64,000 nt of DNA, from the NCBI GenBank assembly GCA_030647905.1, contig JAUSJA010000033.1:124001-188000 (forward strand), written 5' to 3'. The position numbers and the translations under genes are program-made. This DNA is from Gemmatimonadaceae bacterium. GTDB taxonomy: Bacteria; Gemmatimonadota; Gemmatimonadetes; Gemmatimonadales; Gemmatimonadaceae. This document shows, in pieces, positions 1 through 8,871 of this stretch (positions are counted from its first letter, which is position 1; each line of letters starts with the position of its first letter). Under the pieces are notes generated by a model. The model was given only the letters and a program-made list of their open reading frames with translations, searched no databases and was not told where the DNA came from.

Positions 1-920
1 AAGCTGCCGAGGTCGAGGTTGAGATTGCCCTTGTCGAGAATTCGCAGCACGACCTTTTCGCCGAACAGAGTCGGAAGGGTCGAGACACGGTAGTCAATCA
101 CGCGGTTCAGGATCTTGAGCTTGATGCGCCCGTCCTGCGGTACGCGGCGCTCCGAGATGTTGAGGCTCGCCATGATCTTGAAGCGCGAGATGAGCGCCGA
201 CCGCAGCTTGAGCGGCGGTTTCATGATTTCCTGCAGCACGCCGTCAATGCGATAGCGGACGCGGAGCTCGTGCTCGAAGCATTCGAAGTGAATGTCCGAC
301 GCGCCTCGCGCGACGGCATCCGTGAGGAGGGCGTTGATGAGCTTGACGACGGGTGCGTCCTGAACGGCGATCGAGAGCGCCGCCGCCGACATCTCCTCGT
401 CAATCTGCTCGACCAGCTCCACTTCGGTATCGCCGAACTTCGCGATATCCTTGAGGAGCGACTCCATCTGGACTTCGTTCGACTCGTAGTACCGCTCGAT
501 GGAGTTTCGGAGCGTATACTCGCCGGCGATGACGGGGAAGATGTCGCACCGGGTGATGAACTTGAGATCTTCGAGGACGCTCGTGCCGGTGGGGTCCACC
601 ATGGCGACGGTGAGCGTGCGGCCGTCGCGCTTGAGGGGGAGCACGAGGTGCTTGATCGCCATCTCGGCCGGAATCAGGCGCGCGATGCGCGGGTCGACCT
701 CGAAGTTGGAGAGGTCTACCGCCGGCATGCGATACTGTCGGGCAAGCATTCTCGTCATGTCGGTTTCCTTCACGTACCCGAGCTTGACGAGGTTGTAGCC
801 TACGCGAGTACCGTTTTCGGTCTGTTCCTGAAGAGCATGGTTGAGCTGTTCGCGCGTGATGAGTCCTTCACGTACGAGCATATCCCCGATGCGCTCGGAG
901 ATTACGGCAGGTGCGGTCAA
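1..920 (-). CDS. pilB: PilB/GspE-type type IV pilus assembly ATPase (N-terminal part, cut by window edge)
   Basis: The 306 visible residues contain an N-terminal MshE/GspE-N domain (about 1-150) followed by the start of the secretion-ATPase domain. Diagnostic stretches are DAPVVKLINALLTDAV, ASDIHFECFEHELRVRYRID, SERRVPQDGRIKLK and LPTLFGEKVVLRILDKG, all hallmarks of PilB. The Walker A motif lies beyond the left edge. The start is TTG at 920-918, overlapping the stop of the upstream gene as TTGA, with a GGGGGGAGA Shine-Dalgarno 7 bases upstream. Known role: cytoplasmic hexameric ATPase powering pilus extension. It follows a ComEA-like gene directly, which suggests a link to natural transformation (inference). 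Confidence 0.93.
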   Translation of the reverse strand, partial: MTAPAVISERIGDMLVREGLITREQLNHALQEQTENGTRVGYNLVKLGYVKETDMTRMLARQYRMPAVDLSNFEVDPRIARLIPAEMAIKHLVLPLKRDGRTLTVAMVDPTGTSVLEDLKFITRCDIFPVIAGEYTLRNSIERYYESNEVQMESLLKDIAKFGDTEVELVEQIDEEMSAAALSIAVQDAPVVKLINALLTDAVARGASDIHFECFEHELRVRYRIDGVLQEIMKPPLKLRSALISRFKIMASLNISERRVPQDGRIKLKILNRVIDYRVSTLPTLFGEKVVLRILDKGNLNLDLGS

Positions 921-1423
921 TTCTCTGTCTCCCCCCGACGCGGTTTCCGTCGGCCCTTGGCGTGACGGGAAGACCGCAAAGATTCTGTGCTTGAAGGACG
1001 TGGAAGGAGCGAAAAGGTCACGCTGGAGTCGATCTTCAAGGAGAGCCTGGGACCGATGCCTTTCACACGTTGCAGCTCGTTCAGGCTGCCGAACGGACCG
1101 AGGCTGTCGCGATCGGCGACGATCCTGCGCGCCATGGCCGGCCCGATGCCCCGCAGCGTCTCGATCTGCTCCGCGGTGGCGATGTCGAGGTCAATGACCG
1201 CGGGGACGACGACCTCGGGTTTCTTCGACTTCCTTCCCTTCCCCTTCTTCCGGCCATGCTTGCGAGCGGAATCCACCGCGTCTATCTGACGCTCGATCGC
1301 CGCCTTCGCCGCGGGATCGGCGTGCGCCTCTCCACCGATCGCTCGCGCGACCCGCACGCTTCCGCCGAGTACGATGACGGCGCTGAGGAAGAGCAGCGCC
1401 TTCCGTTCGCCGGGGGTTCCCAT
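917..1423 (-). CDS. ComEA-like helix-hairpin-helix protein with N-terminal membrane anchor
   Basis: A 168-residue protein. It has a hydrophobic segment at about residues 9-28 (signal anchor), then a basic Lys/Arg-rich linker (HGRKKGKGRKSKKPE), then a double helix-hairpin-helix unit at about 76-135 with LRGIGPAMARRIV and LQRVKGIGPRLSLKI. This is the ComEA architecture: an envelope protein that binds double-stranded DNA during uptake. The tail is basic and low-complexity. It overlaps pilB by 4 bases, so the two are probably translationally coupled. ComEA function is inferred from domain order and neighbour; a general DNA-binding envelope protein remains possible. Confidence 0.75.
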   Translation of the reverse strand: MGTPGERKALLFLSAVIVLGGSVRVARAIGGEAHADPAAKAAIERQIDAVDSARKHGRKKGKGRKSKKPEVVVPAVIDLDIATAEQIETLRGIGPAMARRIVADRDSLGPFGSLNELQRVKGIGPRLSLKIDSSVTFSLLPRPSSTESLRSSRHAKGRRKPRRGETEN

Positions 1424-1513
1424 GTGCGCATCATATCGCTGCGTTTGCCTCTGCCGTCATCGTCTGGTCTTGCGCGACATTCCAATCACGCGCCGGAGCC
1501 CCGGAAAAAAGCG

Positions 1514-2494
1514 CTATCGCAATAACGCCTCGGCAACCTCGCCGACAATGGACAGCGACTTCGTCGAGATCTTGTCGATCGTATCAGTCGGCCGGTGATG
1601 GTACGGATAGTCGATGTCGATCACATCGATCACACGATAACCGGCCTGCAGAAGCGGAACGTGATCGTCGGTGATCGCTGACTGCTCCACCGGGAGAAAC
1701 ACCCGGTCGTAACCCAACTCCGCGGCCTTGGACCAGACGCGATCGACGACCTCGGGAGCCTGCTGAACCGAATATCCCTCCTTCTTGATCGCGAGATCCT
1801 TGTCGCCGATCATGTCCCACAGCACTCCAAAGATCGGCCTGTATCCCGGCTCGGGTGGATTCTTCGCGAAGAACGCGCTCCCGATCAGAACATCCGCGAG
1901 CTTCTCATCGAACTGACCGTAGTCCTCGCCATCCACGAACAGCAGATCAACGCCTGCCGTCGTGGGGTTCTTCTTCAGGGCGTCGCCGAGCGCGATGAAC
2001 AGTCCGACACCTGACGCGCCATCGTTGGCGCCAGGAACGGGCAGCTGCCGCTGGTTCGGATCCTCCGCGTTATCGCTGACCGGGCGCGTATCCCAGTGCG
2101 TCACATAGAGAATGCGATCGGCCGCCTTCGGATTGTAGCGCGCGAGAATATTTCGCATCGGCAGCTGCTTTCCATCCAGCGTCACGTGCGTCCAACTCTG
2201 CACGATCACAGTGTCGGCGCGTGCGCGCATCTGCTGAATGATCCAGTCGCCGGCGCGTTGCGCGCTCGTGGTGCCCGGAATGCGCGGTCCAAAGTCCAGC
2301 TGCGCCTTCGCATAACGGAGCGCCCCTTCACCGTCGAAGTTACCGCCCTTCGGCTCCCTGCCGCGGCATGCAATGGCCGAGATCAGAACGACGACGGCAA
2401 GCGCCACCGCCGCGCGCGGCGAACGCACCCGCGGAATTCGTCGAAGCCTGGAAGAATTGCGATACGCGTGTTGCGAGGGTTCGGCGGATGTCAC
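1514..2494 (-). CDS. Secreted M28-family zinc peptidase / glutaminyl-cyclase-like lipoprotein
   Basis: A 326-residue protein. A basic N-terminus and hydrophobic stretch end in a lipobox-like SAIAC at about residue 43, so it is probably a lipoprotein. The zinc-ligand pattern of M28 enzymes is visible: His and Asp in THWDTRP, Asp in GANDGASGVG, Glu-Asp in FVDGEDYG, Asp in WDMIGDKD and His in YPYHHRPTDT. The spacing and the WDMIGD signature resemble glutaminyl-peptide cyclotransferase-like M28 members more than classical aminopeptidases. The start overlaps the sprA stop by 4 bases (ATGA). Exact reaction (aminopeptidase or glutaminyl cyclase) is undetermined. Glutaminyl cyclases act on exported proteins in Bacteroidota, which would suit the SprA neighbour (inference). 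Confidence 0.85.
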   Translation of the reverse strand: MTSAEPSQHAYRNSSRLRRIPRVRSPRAAVALAVVVLISAIACRGREPKGGNFDGEGALRYAKAQLDFGPRIPGTTSAQRAGDWIIQQMRARADTVIVQSWTHVTLDGKQLPMRNILARYNPKAADRILYVTHWDTRPVSDNAEDPNQRQLPVPGANDGASGVGLFIALGDALKKNPTTAGVDLLFVDGEDYGQFDEKLADVLIGSAFFAKNPPEPGYRPIFGVLWDMIGDKDLAIKKEGYSVQQAPEVVDRVWSKAAELGYDRVFLPVEQSAITDDHVPLLQAGYRVIDVIDIDYPYHHRPTDTIDKISTKSLSIVGEVAEALLR

Positions 2495-5400
2495 TTCATG
2501 TCCCCGGCAAAGAATTGAAGGTGCAGCACCGCGCTCAGCACGGTCTGGGTAAATCGGCGGTTCAGGTTCTTGTCGAAACTCTCCACGCGCGAGAATACGA
2601 AGCTCGAGGAAAGATTCTCGGCAACGTCCGTATCGGCGCTGAAGCTGAACGCACGCCGGCCGTTGTCGGTGAGCCGGCTTTCCTGGCTCAGAGCCAGCGG
2701 ATTCAGAACGAAGTTATCGCCACGCGTGTCCTGATAGCTGAGCCGGGTACGGATATCGCTGCGCAGCTTCCAATCGGGCGGGACAGCCCACGGCTTTGAC
2801 AGCTCCACGCTGATGTCGCTGTTCGCGTTCTTCGAGCTGAGCCCCGGACGGGTCTCGCTCCGCTGCGAGAACGCGTATCCCAGACTCGCGGACAGCGGCC
2901 GCTGGCCGGCGAACACGACTGCGAGATTCGCGGGATAGCTACGCACCACGGTCTCGCCGCGGTCTACCGCGAACGCCGGCTGTGCCAGCGCATCGGCGCT
3001 CTCCGTGCCCCCACCTGGCGACGTAAACAGCTCGGGCTGCCGGCTGTTGACCTGCCGCGTCTGCACGGCACGCGCGCTGCCGCCGATGCTCGATATCACG
3101 TTCCGCAGACGATCGGGCTTCATGCTCCACCTGAGGGACAGATCGGGGAACACGACCTGCGTGCCATCGGTCACTGCCTGGCCGTCATCGAGACGGCGCG
3201 TCCAGTTCCGCGCGCTGATGAGCTGATACCGGTTGGCGAGACTCGCTCCCAAGGGGAGCAGGATCGTGTGGTTCGCCGAAAGCTGGTTGATGATCCCCGC
3301 ACTCGTGGCGGCGCTTCCGCCGATCTCCCTGAATCGCCCGACCCCTCCGAACGCCAGCTGATACGACAGTGGCGGCGAGAATGGAGTCTGATCGAAGACG
3401 GAAAGCAGACTGCGATTGTAGTTCACGTCAATGGGTTGAATTGCGGTGAGCAACCGGTGCACCCAGCCGGTGCTGTCCAGATAAAGCTGCGCCGCGCGCG
3501 GCAGATCCAGCGTCACGCCCGCGGTGCTCGTCTGCGAGCTGCCGAGCCGGCGTGGAAGGCGAACGGTCCCCGCCGAATCCTCGATTCGCAGCAAGCTCAA
3601 CGTATTCGGATCGCGCAGCATGTTGTACGAGCTTCCGAAATCCACTCGCGGACGCAACCACGCGGAGAACGCCGGCGTGTAGCTGAGGCCCGCCTGCAGC
3701 TCTCGCTCGCGCTCGAGACCGGCGTCGGCGCCAAGTATGCGGACGCGGTCGCTGCCGGTGACGATCCCGAGCGGCGTATCGTCGCCATACCCGCGAAGAT
3801 CCCGAACTGAATTGAAATCGAGTCGCCCAGAAAGCGATTTCGTCGGCCTGAGCTGGAATGACGTGCCGTTCCGCCAGGTACTCATGAGTCCCGCAATCTG
3901 ACGCGGGATGTCGTCGCGCGCCTCGGCCGGCTTGAGGAATGTCAGACGGCGGTCACTGCCGCGCGTGTACACGCTCGTTACGTGAAGCTCCGCCGGGGAC
4001 CAGCGCGAAAGCTCCGGCAGCAGCGCCCGCGAGAGATTGTAGTCGAGGCCGACAGTGAGATTGTGCGCTCGCCCGTTCTCGTACTCCGTGCGGGCGGTGC
4101 CGGACGTGTATGTGGCGGCGAGCGAAAGATTGTTCAGGAGCGGCGCGAAGCGGGAATTCTCCAGAGGCCTCGCGCGCGACATCGCGAACGTCACCGACGT
4201 CGCCGCCGACTTCGGGGTGCGCAAACCCTCGACGATGTCTCCCTCGACGTCGGTGCGCGAGACGAACAGCGGATCACTCGATGTCGCAGCGTAGTTGACG
4301 CTCACCGGCACGGACCAGCCGAACCCGCGCGGCAGCAGCTTCTCAAGATGGAACGCGGAGCTGATGTTGAGCGCGTTATCCGTGAGGAAGCTCGGCTCCT
4401 CCGCGAGCTGCCGAAAGTTGGGGTCGCGCCGGCTGACGTTCATGCGGATGTCGGCGAAGTCGCCGGCGAGAATCGAAAGCGCCATCTGGCCGGCGAATCC
4501 TGCTTCGTCCACGACTCCGCCGAGGCGGATGTCGTCCACCCACAGCTCCATCGTATCGCCCGGTGCGAGCGGACGCGCGGATACACCGACGCCGGTGCGA
4601 AGCATTCCAACGGCGAGCTCCTGCACGGACGCGAGATTGGGAGGACTGATTCCCGGATCCGACGTGTACGCGATGTAGCCATCGGAGCATGCCACGTATC
4701 GCACTCCGTCCAGGGGAAGCGGAGTCCGCGCGATCAGAACGGAATCGAGCGCGGTGCATGAGTTCTGCGTGATTCCCTGCAGATACGCGTTCTGGATCTC
4801 GCCGCGCAGGCGGAAGAGCCGCTGGAAATCCACCTTGACCTCGGGCAGCCAGGCCGAGCGATCGGTGCCGCCGTTCAGCGGCGTCCGATACATGTAGAAA
4901 TTATTCGGATCGCGGCCGATCTTGACGAAGAATTGAAGGTCGCCGTCCGATCCCCATCCGTTGCGAACTCCGCGCGCCCAGAGCCGGAGCTCCTTGTACG
5001 CCATGAAGTTCTTCTGGCCCTCGGGAAAACGGAAATACGCCTCCGCGCGCTCGTACTGGCCGAGTCCTCCGGCGGTGAGACGCAGCGACCGCTCGTTGAT
5101 CTGAACGCGATTCGTCTGGAAGTTGCTGCGTTTGGTATCGGGCTCGTCCACGACGCCGGGCGGAGACTCGTAGCTGATTCCGCTGGCGAGATTCCTGTCC
5201 TGCGTGCCGATGACGCCCGCGTTCACATAGCCGGACCCTCGCTCCTCGGCTCCGACCCCGCGCAAACCGGCATCGCTCCGCTTGAGCCACGGCGCGCCAG
5301 TGAGCCGAAGGCGCGCTATCGGCACTTGTGTGAATTCGTTGTCACCGATGCCCGCTCCGGAGATCATCGTGATGCGGAACGCGCGCATCCTTCTCAGCAA

Positions 5401-8400
5401 CGGCGCGCCAAGCGAGTCATCGGCAGTCCGGAACGGAACCCTGAAGAGCACCCAGCAGACGTCCTCCGGCGGTGGTCCGACGACGGTGCGCGGGCTGGTC
5501 GAGCACCGTCCGACCCGGCTGAATCCCGCGGAGTCCGCCAGGTTCACGATGTAGCGCCGCAGCTCTTCGGCGTCACGCTCCCCGCTCGCCAGGTTGAGGA
5601 CGTTGTCGGCGTCCAGGTCCTCTTCGTCGAGACGATTGTTGCCGACCGTGCAGTCGGTGCGCGAGTCGCCGAGTATTCGGATCAGCGAGTATCCGCCATG
5701 GCAGATCGCGAAGTTGCCAACCGTTGCCACGACAGCGGGGCGGCCGGGAAGAGTGTCGTTGATCACCGTGATGGCGCCGGCCACATCGCCCGCGAGACCG
5801 TTGTCATTCACTCCGACATTGAACGCGCGCGAGAACTGGTCGCGCTCGCTGTCGAGCCTGTCGAATCCCTGGAGCGACTTGCCCGTGTAGGTCGAATCGC
5901 GTGCCGAGGACTCCCCCGGCGTGCGTCGCACGGTGAGCGTATCCGGTGAGAAAGAGACTGAATTCTCGGAGATATCGCCAAAATCGAGCACCAGCACCGG
6001 ATTGCGCGCGCGGCGCGCGCGGCTCACGGGAATCTGTGCCCAGAACTCGATGCTCTCGATGCGCGACAGGTCAGCGCCGGTCGGTCCGAGCGGCGTGCGG
6101 ATGGAGCGCCATCTCCGCCCTGGCGGTGTCCTTCCCACCGTCCACTGAAACGCTCCCTCGCTGCGCAGCCCTCCGACCGAGAGGGGATAGAGCGTCATCC
6201 AGAGCAAGGGCTCGGGGGCCGACAATCCGGTTCCGATGATGTTGGTGAGAGGATCTATGTCCTCGATGCGCGGACGGATCGCGTTGCCGCGCGCGTCGAG
6301 GCCGTCACTCTGCCACGCCATCGTCGCCGCCCGGCTGAGATCCAGCGCGTCCGATCCGAAGCGAGCGGGAATCTGACGACCGCGTGCAGGCTGGCTGCTG
6401 TAGTACCACTGGGCGTCGGTCAGCGGAACCTGAATGCCGCCCTCGCCCTCGAACGATTCGATGAACGCCTGCCCGGTGGCGTTCGGCTTGGGACGGCTGG
6501 CGGCAAATTCACCGGAGACGTTGATGCGCGACGGCGCTGATGTTTCGCCATATGGAAGGCGCGACATGAGCGACGTCAACGCAGATGCATCGAAGCTGAA
6601 TTGCGCCGTTACGCCCGCAACGAGCGACGCAGCGGGCTCGAATCCGAGCGGCGGACGGTTGAACGTGCTGTTCTGCGTCTGCGAGATGGCGGTGAAGTTC
6701 ACGCTGCCGTTGGTGAGTGGGAACTCGGCCGTCACGCCCAGTATCGAAGTCGGCGTTTCCGCGAACAGCGGATTCTCCTCGAACTGCGCGGTGACTTGCC
6801 GCGGCCTTGGGAAAAGCGTGTCAGGCCGCGCGAAAGTCACCCGTCCGAGATCGTAATCCACCGAGTAGTCGGTCCCGCGAACGAGCGGAATCCCATCCAC
6901 CGAAAGACGTTCGGAGTTGGGTCGCACCTGCACGGACCCCAGCATGAGCGAGCCGCCCTCCCCGCTTCCCTCGGCCTGGTATCGCACGCGGATGTGATAC
7001 ACCGACTGGGGGCGCTGCGCCGATTTCACGTACTCGGACGGCGTCGTGTAGATAGTGTCATTGGACGGATTACCGCCGCGGGCAAGGCCGTTTTTCGCGA
7101 ATGGCCGCAACGATGGGAAAACAAGGAACTGATCCCGTATCACGGGGGCCGCGGATGCGCCAAGGCTGAGCTCGAAGTTGGGGTCGGAGGGGCGCGGCCA
7201 GAGTCGGTTCTCGATGTCGAACGTGGACGTGTTGGTCCGCTGCGCGAGACCGAACAGCTGCAGATAAGTGTTGGCCGTCTGCGTCTTCGATTCGACCGCC
7301 TTCTCCTGATCGTCGCTCGTTCCCGTCACGACCTTCACGACGACGCTCGGCCGCCGCATTTCCGGCCCGCCGATGCGGTAGACGCTGCGGATCTCGCGCT
7401 CGAACGCCGGGTCCGAAGGAGTCACCTGTGGATCCCAGAGGAGATTCGCGAACTGCTCGGCCTGCGACCGGTACTCGAGATCGGGGGTGCCGCCGGTGGA
7501 AACGTGAATCGTGTCCTGCCCGTTCACGCGGACGCGATACGCGACGATGAGGCGCTCGTTGTTGAGCGACAGCGGACGCACCAGCGCGATCCACAGCTGG
7601 GAAGGATCGACATAGTAGTCCACGCCTTCACGCAACCGCTCGTACACCGGGCCGCGCCGCGACCGTGGATCGCCGAGAATGCGGAATTGTGGCCCGCTCG
7701 GATTCGGAGGCTGTCCGCCGATCAGCAAACGGTAGAGATAGATGCGCGTGGGCCGCAGAGTGTCGGGCAGCGACATCGCCAGCTGCTCCATCCGGCGGCT
7801 GTCCAGAATGTCAATGTTGGGATAGGTCGCGCCGAGCAGCTTCGGCGGGATCGTGAAGAAGAATCGCCGCGCCTCGAACTGGTGATCCTCGATACGCCGG
7901 TCCACCGCCGACACCGTTCGGTCGCCGACCGTGAAGACGCGGTCACTCACGATGTTTCCCTTCTGTTGGGCGATGATTCCGCGGAAGCGGGCGGAGCCGA
8001 GCTTCGCGATCGCCTGGAGCCCGTAGTTGCCGCTGGGAATTCCGGCGGTGATGAACCGCGATACGGGCGGCTGGAAGGTGACGTTGCCGAGCTCGATCCG
8101 CTGGATCGTCTCGCTTCCCTTCCCTTCATAGCTCACCGAGATGTTGTTGGATCCGTCGAACTCGCGCTGCGTGTCGTAATCCACGTCCACGTGGACGCGG
8201 TCGGCGACCACGCCGCCGGAGCGCGTGTTGAACTGGAAGTCAATGAGTGGGAGGAAGTTGCTCTGGCAGTCGAACACGGGCTGCACGAATCCGCTGACTG
8301 CGCAGCGCTCGTTGAGATTCTTCTCACCGCGGAGCTCCATTCTCGCGTTGAGCTGAAGTGTCAGATCGGAATGCTCGGCGATGATGTCGCCGGCGCGGGC

Positions 8401-8868
8401 GGCGACTTTTCGCTGCGACTTGTCGTCCGGCTCGGTGGCGAAGGACGGGGGCTTCTCGGATGTGGCGAAGGTTGAGGCGGCGACCTGTCCCCATACCGCC
8501 TGGATGATGGCACGGGTGTTCTGCTGGAAGGCGGTCGCGCGGGCGGCCTCGATCTGCTCGACGGCGCGCCGATAGCTCTCGCGCTCGGCCCGGGACAGAA
8601 CCGAGGGCAGGCGTATCGGGACCGAGTCCTGTCCGATTCGAATCCGCAGGCCAGGAGGCACGGCGACCGTATCGCGCGGCACGGGAATCGAGTCCCGGAC
8701 GGGCGGCTTGACCGTATCCGCCGGCACGATTTGGGCTTCGGCGGGGAATGCCACGCACGCGAGCACGACGAGCGCGCATATCGCGGCCCGGAGGTGTACG
8801 AGATCTGACCGTGACCAGCGCGCCTCCGGCGCGGGGTCACAGGTGCATCGGCCCCCCGTATATTTCAC
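2491..8868 (-). CDS. sprA: SprA/Sov-type giant outer-membrane translocon (type IX secretion)
   Basis: About 2125 residues, mostly beta-strand and turn composition. SprA-family hallmarks appear in order: AFIESFEGEGG followed by PLTDAQWYYSSQPARG (about residues 805-835), LVLDFGDISENS (about 960), and EEDLDADNVLN (about 1083). The N-terminus has a hydrophobic signal ending FPAEAQ at about residues 35-55. In Bacteroidota SprA is the very large beta-barrel that moves cargo across the outer membrane. No ATG fits the signal peptide; the best in-frame start is GTG at 8868, with GGAG 11 bases upstream, giving a longer than usual n-region. A more upstream start would run into lptF. No other T9SS gene is recognisable in the window. 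Confidence 0.85.
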   Translation of the reverse strand: MKYTGGRCTCDPAPEARWSRSDLVHLRAAICALVVLACVAFPAEAQIVPADTVKPPVRDSIPVPRDTVAVPPGLRIRIGQDSVPIRLPSVLSRAERESYRRAVEQIEAARATAFQQNTRAIIQAVWGQVAASTFATSEKPPSFATEPDDKSQRKVAARAGDIIAEHSDLTLQLNARMELRGEKNLNERCAVSGFVQPVFDCQSNFLPLIDFQFNTRSGGVVADRVHVDVDYDTQREFDGSNNISVSYEGKGSETIQRIELGNVTFQPPVSRFITAGIPSGNYGLQAIAKLGSARFRGIIAQQKGNIVSDRVFTVGDRTVSAVDRRIEDHQFEARRFFFTIPPKLLGATYPNIDILDSRRMEQLAMSLPDTLRPTRIYLYRLLIGGQPPNPSGPQFRILGDPRSRRGPVYERLREGVDYYVDPSQLWIALVRPLSLNNERLIVAYRVRVNGQDTIHVSTGGTPDLEYRSQAEQFANLLWDPQVTPSDPAFEREIRSVYRIGGPEMRRPSVVVKVVTGTSDDQEKAVESKTQTANTYLQLFGLAQRTNTSTFDIENRLWPRPSDPNFELSLGASAAPVIRDQFLVFPSLRPFAKNGLARGGNPSNDTIYTTPSEYVKSAQRPQSVYHIRVRYQAEGSGEGGSLMLGSVQVRPNSERLSVDGIPLVRGTDYSVDYDLGRVTFARPDTLFPRPRQVTAQFEENPLFAETPTSILGVTAEFPLTNGSVNFTAISQTQNSTFNRPPLGFEPAASLVAGVTAQFSFDASALTSLMSRLPYGETSAPSRINVSGEFAASRPKPNATGQAFIESFEGEGGIQVPLTDAQWYYSSQPARGRQIPARFGSDALDLSRAATMAWQSDGLDARGNAIRPRIEDIDPLTNIIGTGLSAPEPLLWMTLYPLSVGGLRSEGAFQWTVGRTPPGRRWRSIRTPLGPTGADLSRIESIEFWAQIPVSRARRARNPVLVLDFGDISENSVSFSPDTLTVRRTPGESSARDSTYTGKSLQGFDRLDSERDQFSRAFNVGVNDNGLAGDVAGAITVINDTLPGRPAVVATVGNFAICHGGYSLIRILGDSRTDCTVGNNRLDEEDLDADNVLNLASGERDAEELRRYIVNLADSAGFSRVGRCSTSPRTVVGPPPEDVCWVLFRVPFRTADDSLGAPLLRRMRAFRITMISGAGIGDNEFTQVPIARLRLTGAPWLKRSDAGLRGVGAEERGSGYVNAGVIGTQDRNLASGISYESPPGVVDEPDTKRSNFQTNRVQINERSLRLTAGGLGQYERAEAYFRFPEGQKNFMAYKELRLWARGVRNGWGSDGDLQFFVKIGRDPNNFYMYRTPLNGGTDRSAWLPEVKVDFQRLFRLRGEIQNAYLQGITQNSCTALDSVLIARTPLPLDGVRYVACSDGYIAYTSDPGISPPNLASVQELAVGMLRTGVGVSARPLAPGDTMELWVDDIRLGGVVDEAGFAGQMALSILAGDFADIRMNVSRRDPNFRQLAEEPSFLTDNALNISSAFHLEKLLPRGFGWSVPVSVNYAATSSDPLFVSRTDVEGDIVEGLRTPKSAATSVTFAMSRARPLENSRFAPLLNNLSLAATYTSGTARTEYENGRAHNLTVGLDYNLSRALLPELSRWSPAELHVTSVYTRGSDRRLTFLKPAEARDDIPRQIAGLMSTWRNGTSFQLRPTKSLSGRLDFNSVRDLRGYGDDTPLGIVTGSDRVRILGADAGLERERELQAGLSYTPAFSAWLRPRVDFGSSYNMLRDPNTLSLLRIEDSAGTVRLPRRLGSSQTSTAGVTLDLPRAAQLYLDSTGWVHRLLTAIQPIDVNYNRSLLSVFDQTPFSPPLSYQLAFGGVGRFREIGGSAATSAGIINQLSANHTILLPLGASLANRYQLISARNWTRRLDDGQAVTDGTQVVFPDLSLRWSMKPDRLRNVISSIGGSARAVQTRQVNSRQPELFTSPGGGTESADALAQPAFAVDRGETVVRSYPANLAVVFAGQRPLSASLGYAFSQRSETRPGLSSKNANSDISVELSKPWAVPPDWKLRSDIRTRLSYQDTRGDNFVLNPLALSQESRLTDNGRRAFSFSADTDVAENLSSSFVFSRVESFDKNLNRRFTQTVLSAVLHLQFFAGDMK
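8860..8865 (+). promoter_or_regulatory. Candidate -10 box for leaderless lptF mRNA
   Basis: TATATT lies 6 bases before the GTG start of lptF and no Shine-Dalgarno is present between. A transcript from this box would begin at or near the start codon. No convincing -35 is seen, so the call is tentative. The box overlaps the first codons of sprA on the other strand. Confidence 0.3.
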
Positions 8869-8871
8869 CCC

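Noticed and set aside
6601-8475. 624-residue open reading frame on the plus strand, antisense to sprA
   Set aside because: Arg/Ala/Val-rich, with no signal or domain. It mirrors the codon pattern of sprA in GC-rich DNA, so it is a shadow.
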